A DNA stretch of 7,154 nt from Deltaproteobacteria bacterium. GTDB lineage: Bacteria; UBA10199; GCA-002796325; JACPFF01. Positions 1 to 4,815 of the stretch are shown one piece after another (positions within the stretch are counted from its first letter, which is position 1; each line of letters opens with the position of its first letter). Position numbers and translations under genes: made by a program. The notes below the pieces were generated by a model, which ran no database searches, had not been told where the DNA came from, and was given only the letters and a program-made list of their open reading frames with translations. The stretch is taken from assembly GCA_016183065.1 (NCBI GenBank), contig JACPFF010000028.1, forward strand, positions 1 to 7,154. The letters are read 5' to 3'.

Positions 1-104
1 ACCAAGCGCTGTTCTGTCTTCGACGACCGAACCCAACCCTCTAAAATCCTACGGTCTTCTTCGGTCACCACTACCCTCGGGGCGTGTCTCATCCCCCCTG
101 CTTA

Positions 105-1250
105 TTACATAATAGAACTTTTGTCACTATATACTAGTTTGCCAGTAACCGCCCAAAGGAAAAAGAGGAGAAACGGCGGATATCTTGTCGCATAGTGCAG
201 CAACGCTGCGGTTGCATCGGACGGGGTCATCTTGGGAAAAGTGTGTGCAAGAAATGAAAGCATCTCAGGCACTCGGGTGGCAGCGCTATAGCTTTGCCTC
301 GCGAGTGCGGTGAAGAGTGTCACATCGGCTGAGGAGTTCTGAGACATTTTGCTGACGATGTATTGCAAAAAGGGGTCAGTGTATTGCAAAAAGAGGTCGG
401 TGGCGCTCAGCTCGATCCATTGGAATCGTTCGGCGTTGGTAAGATTGGGTGTTCCAGGGACAAAGAGGCGTAGCTGGTTGTCGAAGTGGACACCCACGGC
501 GGGATAGGCGAGTTGTTCATAGCTGCAGGGGTTGAAGGGGTCGCGAGACACAAACACCTCCGCATAGAACACCTGCAACCCTGCGAGCTGAAAGAGTTGG
601 CCAAGCTCCATCTGCTCCATGGAACCGCCGAAGAAGGAGATGTTCGTCTGCACATGTGTATAGTCGGTAGGCTCATACAAGGAGACTCCCCAGGAACGAT
701 AATAACCGAACGAAATCCCTTCCAGTCCGCCGTGGGTTTCGAGATACGCACGGAGCGGCGTCAGGCCAAGCACTGTGGCTTCCGGAAAATAGGTCGGCAG
801 AAACCGTTGCTGTGCCCGAGGGCCCGACAGCTCTGACCATCTCTCGATCGAGGGAAATTGATAAAACATGAAGAGCCCATAAGCCATGGCTTCTGCAGCG
901 CGCCCATCGATGTCGTCATAGGTAGACTGAGTGATCTCTCGCAGATGGAGGAGAAAATCACGTGTCGCATCTTTCCGTTTGGCGTTCATCCCTCTCGGAG
1001 GGACGCCAAAGCTTCCCTCGATGACGTCGCGCAGCGTCTCTGCGTGTTCGGCCGTGAACGTGAGGATCTCTGCCTCAGTGAGGACCCCATCCCCGGCCCC
1101 CTGTCGCGGTCCGAGACGGAGGACATTCTGCGGGTCACGCGGATACACCCCGACATCGAGGTCGGCGTCAGTGACACCGACTGTGGTGAGCAACGCCCGA
1201 TAGAGCGGATAGACCGGCGAGTCCGCAGCGATTGGTGTCCCATCTCCCAT
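105..1250 (-). CDS. Degenerate transglutaminase-like protein with EF-hand-like loop (tentative)
   Basis: The product has 381 residues and its function is unknown. Residues 50-61 (QGAGDGVLTEAE) resemble the second half of an EF-hand loop: Asp54, Gly55 and Glu61 are kept, but the first two Asp ligands are not. Residues about 203-290 follow the layout of transglutaminase-like domains: a helix after GGS (208-210), a strand at 226-234 (QVFYAEVFV), a strand at 251-257, then LFVPGT and a tail helix. The positions where the family carries Cys, His and Asp appear to hold Ser210, Pro250/Ala251 and Val264, so catalysis is unlikely if the match is right. A heptad is duplicated at 284-297. Residues 358-367 (PPFLLFFLWA) are strongly hydrophobic and might touch a membrane. 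No signal peptide is seen. The ATG at 1250 lies 12 bases after an in-frame TAG and has no Shine-Dalgarno, so the start is uncertain and the 5' end could be damaged. The reading frame is convincing; the fold is a guess from pattern. Confidence 0.72.
   Translation of the reverse strand: MGDGTPIAADSPVYPLYRALLTTVGVTDADLDVGVYPRDPQNVLRLGPRQGAGDGVLTEAEILTFTAEHAETLRDVIEGSFGVPPRGMNAKRKDATRDFLLHLREITQSTYDDIDGRAAEAMAYGLFMFYQFPSIERWSELSGPRAQQRFLPTYFPEATVLGLTPLRAYLETHGGLEGISFGYYRSWGVSLYEPTDYTHVQTNISFFGGSMEQMELGQLFQLAGLQVFYAEVFVSRDPFNPCSYEQLAYPAVGVHFDNQLRLFVPGTPNLTNAERFQWIELSATDLFLQYTDPFLQYIVSKMSQNSSADVTLFTALARQSYSAATRVPEMLSFLAHTFPKMTPSDATAALLHYATRYPPFLLFFLWAVTGKLVYSDKSSIM
359..400. repeat. 21-bp tandem duplication inside the 381-residue gene
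   Basis: Bases 359-379 and 380-400 are two adjacent 21-bp units that differ at two positions. Read on the minus strand they give two heptads, TDLFLQY and TDPFLQY (residues 284-297). The unit length is a multiple of three, so the frame is kept. This looks like a replication-slippage duplication that was tolerated or selected. Confidence 0.9.
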
Positions 1251-1253
1251 GAG

Positions 1254-1291
1254 ATGGCGACGCTAGGCAAATGGGTCTTGCCGGTCAACGA
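1254..1291 (-). promoter_or_regulatory. Possible promoter giving a leaderless start
   Basis: Read on the minus strand, TTGACC at about 1288-1283 matches the sigma70 -35 box at five of six bases. It is followed after 17 bases by TAGCGT at 1265-1260, a poor -10 (three of six). Transcription from here would begin within a few bases of the ATG at 1250, which would fit the absence of a ribosome binding site. The -10 is weak and chance cannot be excluded. Confidence 0.22.
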
Positions 1292-1342
1292 GAAAGTCGA
1301 TCGAACAGACTAGAGAGCGAGACGGCAGCATGGAGTGTCTCG

Positions 1343-1852
1343 TCAAAAATGTTGTTCCATCACAGCTGACATCACACAAATCGGCTCACTTCTCGTACCA
1401 TCTACAGGATTTTTATACCATCCGCAGCCGACAACAAGGCCATTCTTATTCGGCACTATCAGTGGTATGGGATCTGTACACGATGGACGCATATGCCACG
1501 GATACCGCTCATGAAGGCCGTTAGGATCGGACGTAGTCTCCGGCGATACGAATTTTTTGGCAAGTAGTGCCGGCGGGACCAGGCCAAACCGTCTATATTT
1601 TTCCTGGATCTCTCTCTTCAAGAAGGGCCATTGCTTCTCGAGCGTTTTGCCATTTGCTTCGCGAAACTCCGTTGCTACGCACGCGGCGGCATCCTCCGGC
1701 GTCCTGCTCACATTCGTACTGCACGTATCGACGGCGCTTTGGACGAGGGGTTCTCTCTCCAACACCTTTGTGACCTCTGCGGCACATTCCTCCATGTCGG
1801 GCTTTTTCACGCCCAGTGCGTGACAGATGCCTACTGCTGTGATGGGGGCCAT
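1343..1852 (-). CDS. MAPI-type hypothetical protein, 169 residues
   Basis: The family is not recognised. The longer reading frame reaches 1879, but I place the start at the ATG at 1852. AAGGAG lies six bases upstream of it, and the resulting N-terminus (MAPITAVGIC) aligns without gaps with that of the 287-residue protein at 4654. Over the first 26 residues the two share M1, A2, P3, I4, G8, I9, L13, G14, K17, D19, E22, C23 and E26. A second loose match is TPEDAAACV (51-59) against TPNTATTCV in the other protein. Seven cysteines (10, 23, 44, 58, 125, 143, 159) are many for a small cytoplasmic protein and suggest metal binding or disulfides. There is no hydrophobic signal peptide or membrane segment. 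Residues about 64-90 are charged and probably helical. The gene follows the left copy of the 374-bp repeat by about 50 bp and precedes the 381-residue gene on the same strand. Confidence 0.75.
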   Translation of the reverse strand: MAPITAVGICHALGVKKPDMEECAAEVTKVLEREPLVQSAVDTCSTNVSRTPEDAAACVATEFREANGKTLEKQWPFLKREIQEKYRRFGLVPPALLAKKFVSPETTSDPNGLHERYPWHMRPSCTDPIPLIVPNKNGLVVGCGWYKNPVDGTRSEPICVMSAVMEQHF

Positions 1853-1858
1853 ATCGTG

Positions 1859-1864
1859 CTCCTT
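1859..1864 (-). promoter_or_regulatory. Ribosome binding site that fixes the 169-residue start
   Basis: On the minus strand this reads AAGGAG, six bases before the ATG at 1852. The upstream ATG at 1879 has no comparable site, so this decides the start. Confidence 0.8.
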
Positions 1865-1908
1865 TTCTGTGTAAAGCACGCCAGGTGCTCTACACGGTTG
1901 TTTGTCTT

Positions 1909-1914
1909 ATTATC
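1909..1914 (-). promoter_or_regulatory. Possible -10 box for the 169-residue gene
   Basis: On the minus strand this reads GATAAT (five of six matches to TATAAT), at the edge of the repeat and about 57 bases before the ATG. The same hexamer sits at the equivalent place in the right copy. No convincing -35 is visible 16-18 bases upstream, so an activator or another sigma factor would be needed. Confidence 0.35.
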
Positions 1915-1972
1915 GGGCGTGGCGAGAAAAAGTTGCGTCCTATAAAAAAATCGGACACCGGGGAACCGCCGT

Positions 1973-2014
1973 GAAACTGCCGACCGCCGCCGGGAAACCG
2001 CCGACCGCTCTGAT
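1973..2014. repeat. Two 21-nt GC-rich near-repeats in the 3' spacer (left copy)
   Basis: Units start at 1973 and 1994. The first 15 bases of each, GAAACYGCCGACCGC, differ at one position and the rest diverges. A shorter related piece (GGAACCGCCG) lies just before, at 1962. They sit directly downstream of the GAF-like stop codon, are kept in the right copy at 4772-4813, and could act as a protein-binding or RNA element. Confidence 0.6.
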
Positions 2015-2016
2015 TC

Positions 2017-2313
2017 CTACCGCTGCCGCTCGAGGCGAAGCGGATGGATCGCCACCGGCTGCGGCGTTTGCATCGTCAGCATGGCCGCCTCCGGTTCCGC
2101 GGCGATGGTCGCCAGCGGCGTGTGCATAGCCTGGCAGAAGAATTGCCAGTGGAGCCACTCGGCGGTGGTCGGAGGCGGGGCATCGGGGTGGCGCAGGGCG
2201 ATGAAGACCCCGTGGAAGGCCGGGGTACTGGTCGGATAGCGCCAGGCATAGACCGGGATGACGGCGACCCCGACCTCTGAATATTTCGCCGGATTCGATG
2301 CGAAAGTATTCAT
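2017..2313 (-). pseudogene. Severed C-terminus of a second GAF-like gene
   Basis: Codons from 2277 down to the TAG at 2017-2019 encode 86 residues identical to residues 454-539 of the protein at 4816-6435. This is the second half of its second GAF-like domain. Upstream, the frame continues through 12 unrelated residues (MNTFASNPAKYS) to an ATG at 2313, giving a possible 98-residue fusion. No Shine-Dalgarno or convincing promoter precedes that ATG. The fragment lacks the first strands of the domain and would probably not fold alone. I read it as the remnant of a once complete tandem copy of the GAF-like gene, cut at 2277/2278. Its five base differences from the intact gene are all silent, so it decayed only recently or is kept alike by gene conversion. 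A short expressed protein cannot be ruled out. Confidence 0.8.
2279..2311. repeat. Inverted repeat at the duplication breakpoint
   Basis: GAATATTTCGC (2279-2289) pairs with GCGAAAGTATTC (2300-2311) over 11 base pairs with one extra base, around a 10-base loop. It begins one base after similarity to the other repeat copy ends, so it may mark an element end or a hairpin-prone breakpoint. Confidence 0.7.
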
Positions 2314-2335
2314 GCACCGTCTTGATTACTCAGGA

Positions 2336-2359
2336 CGCCTTATCGTGAAAAAATAAGCG
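2336..2359. repeat. Second small bulged inverted repeat
   Basis: CGCCTTAT (2336-2343) can pair with ATAAGCG (2353-2359) with one bulged C, around a 9-base A-rich loop. It is short and could be chance, but its single-base bulge resembles the neighbouring larger repeat. Confidence 0.4.
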
Positions 2360-2453
2360 AATCGCCGATGCGACGGTCTCACAAGCTAATGGTGAAGCAG
2401 AGTTTCACGCGCTTGCAAATACGCCGTAGACAATGATGAAACCAACGCGTATC

Positions 2454-2482
2454 TTGACATAGAATCAATTGTTTCCAATTTG
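2454..2482 (+). promoter_or_regulatory. Possible promoter of the 414-residue gene
   Basis: TTGACA at 2454-2459 is a perfect -35 box. The -10 at the expected distance (AATTTG, 2477-2482) is poor, so this is a weak or regulated promoter at best. It would start transcription only a few bases before the ATG at 2492, which has only a weak GTGAG-type ribosome binding site. Confidence 0.3.
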
Positions 2483-2491
2483 TGAGACGCC

Positions 2492-3736
2492 ATGACTGCA
2501 CCATCGACTGATGACGTTCAGTTTGCCGCCCGTTTCACACCGGAACTGTGCCGACCGGTTGCTGATCTCATTGAGCGATTTCCAAAATACCTCTCTCCAA
2601 CCGACCTCTTCACCATAGGCACGGATATTCCGCAATCGCTCTACATATCGCCGACGTCGCCAGAGAAAGGTCACTATTATCTCCAAACATTGCAGAAAAT
2701 GAAACAACAACTCGATGATGTTCTCGATCCTGCGGTGCTTGCCCGCCGTTTTGATCCGGCGATTGCCTTTTTTCACCAACATCTGAAAGAGAAGAAAGGA
2801 ATCGTTGTGGATTGTCTCGGTGTGTCCGAGACTGTGAGTGTTCCGGATACCAATCCAGTGTTGCCGAAATCGGCATCCCCTCTGACAGGAGTCCCAGTTT
2901 ATCTCAGGGCACAATTTGGTTTGCCGATACAGGACATGGCGGGATTTGAACAGTTTACCTACCATCAAATATTTTACGCACAGATCGTCCCAACGGCACG
3001 CGATCTCATCATCATTGTTCCGGACATTCATTACAGTAAGGCTCTCGCCAAAGATTATCTTATGCTTGTTGATGGGCTTGTGCAACACGGTACGCATTTT
3101 TCCCTCATCGCGGCCTATGAAACAGTGCCTGAAGAACTGGCAAGAGTCTTGCAAAGTATGCAGCGTGATACACCGGGACAGAACGATCTTTCCCTGATTC
3201 GTACGGCGCGAACTCAGGGAGTATTCAAGCGAGTGGTTGACGTGCTGTTACAGGATGACACACTCACTGCGACCTGTCGGGCGAACTATGCATCCATTCC
3301 ACTGGCACAATGTGTGAATTCTTATGCGGTGCGGACGGTAACAGACGAGGTAGTCTTTGCCGTTTTAGGTGCTGATCCGACTTGCCACTGGGCGCTTGAT
3401 ATGCAGCGCGCTGATGAACAGACGGCCTTGAGCGAAGCAATGCACATGGGTGAGACACTGGATGCCCGGTTACGGGCGGCTGGACGTTTTTATGAGATCA
3501 GTGCGGAGTCTAGCCAATTCATGGCACACACGCTGGTGAATACAGCAAAAGATACGCGACGAAGGAATGCACCACGGATTATCCTCGTGCGTGTCGGGGC
3601 AGCACACGTCTCCTTGATGTTGCACGAGATCGTGAAAGCAAAAAATCTGTCCGTGCTGGGTTTATTGTCAGTGTCTTGGGCGAATACGTTGAAACCATGG
3701 GAAAAGGTTTTTTCGAATACATATAGAACCGATTGA
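2492..3736 (+). CDS. TIKI/ChaN-like hydrolase-fold protein, 414 residues (tentative)
   Basis: This is the only plus-strand gene, with lower GC and different codon use from its neighbours, so probably acquired. The pattern recalls the TIKI fold (TraB/PrgY, EreA-type esterases, ChaN). A hydrophobic strand runs into VPDIH (176-180). A second strand ends in a Glu (LIAAYE, 205-210) and is followed by Glu214-Glu215. Near the C-terminus a strand runs into VGAAH (368-372), with His378 in the next helix and a further strand at 387-393. In TIKI proteins paired GxxH motifs and a Glu form the active centre. Here the first Gly is replaced by Pro (PDIH), so activity may be lost or changed. Residues 1-165 match nothing I know; helices around 61-101 are rich in charge. 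No signal peptide is seen, so the protein is probably cytoplasmic. It converges with the 287-residue gene across 54 bases. The gene is solid; the family is an inference from motifs, and a wholly novel family is the alternative. Confidence 0.8.
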   Translation: MTAPSTDDVQFAARFTPELCRPVADLIERFPKYLSPTDLFTIGTDIPQSLYISPTSPEKGHYYLQTLQKMKQQLDDVLDPAVLARRFDPAIAFFHQHLKEKKGIVVDCLGVSETVSVPDTNPVLPKSASPLTGVPVYLRAQFGLPIQDMAGFEQFTYHQIFYAQIVPTARDLIIIVPDIHYSKALAKDYLMLVDGLVQHGTHFSLIAAYETVPEELARVLQSMQRDTPGQNDLSLIRTARTQGVFKRVVDVLLQDDTLTATCRANYASIPLAQCVNSYAVRTVTDEVVFAVLGADPTCHWALDMQRADEQTALSEAMHMGETLDARLRAAGRFYEISAESSQFMAHTLVNTAKDTRRRNAPRIILVRVGAAHVSLMLHEIVKAKNLSVLGLLSVSWANTLKPWEKVFSNTYRTD

Positions 3737-3790
3737 ATGTATTTTTGCCTCCAGCCTCTCTCTATAGCTCTCAGACGAAGGAGCGACAGA
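3737..3790. other. Convergent intergenic gap
   Basis: 54 bases separate the stop of the TIKI-like gene from the stop of the 287-residue gene. A T-run occurs three bases after the plus-strand stop, but I find no clear hairpin for either direction. Confidence 0.5.
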
Positions 3791-4654
3791 TCACCTGTCA
3801 TTCTGCGTGATTCCGGCGTTCATGAGAATTTCGGCTATCATCCGACCGACCTCCGGGCCTTGAGCCAGATATGGGGTTCTGTGCATGGATAACCACCCTT
3901 GTAGCGCACATTCGACATCACCGTGACATCGGATGCCCCCAGTGATGATTGGCGCTTCCGACAAAGCGTCTTGGGGCATTGTCTCGGATGTGACGATCCC
4001 GATCCGCAAATCGATTGCGACCATAAAATAGAAGGTCGTTGCGGTAGCGGCTGTGCCAACAACGCGTAATGCGCCCCCGAAATGTGTGCCGCCCCAATTG
4101 ATCCGGTCCTCGGTGGCCATGAGGCGGAGGACCGCATAGCGGGCCAGCGCCGTACTCGGAGCATCGCGGGGCCCTTGGTACGTGGTGGTGAAGGAGACCA
4201 TAAGCGCATCGAGGAGCACAAAGGCGCGGGAGCAATCGACCGCTGCCTCGACCTGAAAGGCCACGTCGGGCCGAAAGTGTTCGAGAATAACGATGGCGCG
4301 GGCCTGCTCCATGGGTGACTTGCCGGTGGTCCACTGGATCAGGGCCGCAACCGTGGCCATGCGGAAGTAGCGCAGCTCACTTCTGAGACGATCGTGTGAG
4401 GTCTCCCTCGGCAGATCATGTGAAGGACTGGGCGTTGCATATCCCCCAAAAACCATCATCGCCCTAGGGTTTTTGTCTTTCACGGATCGAACGCAGGTAG
4501 TGGCGGTATTTGGCGTTGAGGAATCGGCCGCGACGACGATCTCCCCCCGCGGATTCGGGGACCTCTGTTGTTCGAGCTCCTCCGTACATTCTGGCAGATC
4601 GGTTTTTTGTCCCCCTAACGTGCGATAGATACCGATCCGATTGATGGGCGCCAT
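3791..4654 (-). CDS. MAPI-type hypothetical protein, 287 residues
   Basis: I do not recognise this family. The ATG at 4654 is preceded six bases upstream by GGAG, and the N-terminus MAPINRIGIY aligns with that of the 169-residue protein at 1852 (13 identities in 26, Cys23 kept). After the shared head the two proteins diverge apart from a loose TPNTATTCV match (47-55). Residues about 87-180 look mainly helical (for example 97-108 and 142-155). Residues about 186-245 look like beta strands containing the patterns NWGGTHFGG (186-194) and FYFMVAIDLRIGIV (208-221). Cysteines lie at 23, 54, 141, 243 and 249. There is no signal peptide. The gene begins about 50 bp after the right copy of the 374-bp repeat, directly downstream of the intact GAF-like gene, so the two may act together. 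It ends convergent with the TIKI-like gene. The gene is real; its role is unknown. Confidence 0.8.
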   Translation of the reverse strand: MAPINRIGIYRTLGGQKTDLPECTEELEQQRSPNPRGEIVVAADSSTPNTATTCVRSVKDKNPRAMMVFGGYATPSPSHDLPRETSHDRLRSELRYFRMATVAALIQWTTGKSPMEQARAIVILEHFRPDVAFQVEAAVDCSRAFVLLDALMVSFTTTYQGPRDAPSTALARYAVLRLMATEDRINWGGTHFGGALRVVGTAATATTFYFMVAIDLRIGIVTSETMPQDALSEAPIITGGIRCHGDVECALQGWLSMHRTPYLAQGPEVGRMIAEILMNAGITQNDR

Positions 4655-4660
4655 GCGGGA

Positions 4661-4664
4661 CTCC
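4661..4664 (-). promoter_or_regulatory. Ribosome binding site of the 287-residue gene
   Basis: GGAG on the minus strand, six bases before the ATG at 4654. It supports this start and hence the shared MAPI N-terminus. Confidence 0.65.
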
Positions 4665-4707
4665 GTGTCTGCCCATGGTGCGCAGACGGTGGTTCCCCCT
4701 TGGTCCT

Positions 4708-4713
4708 ATTATC
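4708..4713 (-). promoter_or_regulatory. Possible -10 box for the 287-residue gene
   Basis: GATAAT on the minus strand, at the same repeat position as 1909-1914 and about 54 bases before the ATG. The 32 bases next to it on the gene-distal side carry only one difference between copies. The -35 region is not recognisable. Confidence 0.35.
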
Positions 4714-4771
4714 GGGCGTGGCGAGAAAAAGTTGCGTTCTATAAAAAAATCGGACGCCGTGGAACCGCCGT

Positions 4772-4813
4772 GAAACTGCCGACCGCCGCCATGAAACCGC
4801 CGACCGCTCTGAT
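4772..4813. repeat. Two 21-nt GC-rich near-repeats in the 3' spacer (right copy)
   Basis: Same arrangement as at 1973-2014, with units starting at 4772 and 4793. It lies immediately after the GAF-like stop codon (TAG, 4816-4818) on the minus strand. A run of seven T follows about 25 bases further on, but no strong hairpin abuts it, so an intrinsic terminator is not established. Confidence 0.55.
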
Positions 4814-4815
4814 TC

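Larger units (their letters stand above)
1904..2277. repeat. Left copy of 374-bp direct repeat
   Basis: It aligns without gaps to 4703-5076 (constant offset 2799). Differences fall at 1907, 1939, 1957, 1961, 1992 and 1993 in the non-coding part, and at 2050, 2128, 2188, 2215 and 2260 in the coding part (about 97% identity). It contains the last 86 codons and stop of the GAF-like gene, the spacer downstream, and a possible -10 box at its left edge. Similarity stops abruptly at 2277/2278. At the left it fades at about 1901-1907. Confidence 0.97.
2278..2491. other. Unique leader between repeat junction and plus-strand gene
   Basis: This 214-bp stretch is absent from the right copy and about 47% GC where counted. 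It holds two bulged inverted repeats (2279-2311 and 2336-2359) and a TTGACA at 2454-2459. No reading frame in it looks coding beyond the 12-residue extension of the severed fragment. It probably came in with the plus-strand gene. Confidence 0.6.

Noticed and set aside
858-1313. Plus-strand frame of 151 codons opposite the 381-residue gene
   Set aside because: No start signal and no recognisable features; the minus-strand product has coherent domain-like patterns and a heptad repeat.
1853-1879. Upstream ATG at 1879 extending the 169-residue protein by nine residues
   Set aside because: The strong AAGGAG lies between the two ATGs and the paralogue begins at MAPI, so 1852 is the start.
1940-2016. 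Rho-independent terminator after the GAF-like stop (run of seven T on the minus strand)
   Set aside because: I could not find a stable hairpin directly before the T-run in either repeat copy.
2279-2359. Integron attC-like site
   Set aside because: The bulged hairpins lack the GTT/AAC core boxes expected at attC ends, and there is no integrase.
2465-3154. Minus-strand frame of 229 codons opposite the TIKI-like gene
   Set aside because: Composition rich in Arg, His and Cys, without a ribosome binding site; the plus-strand frame has motif order and helix/strand pattern.
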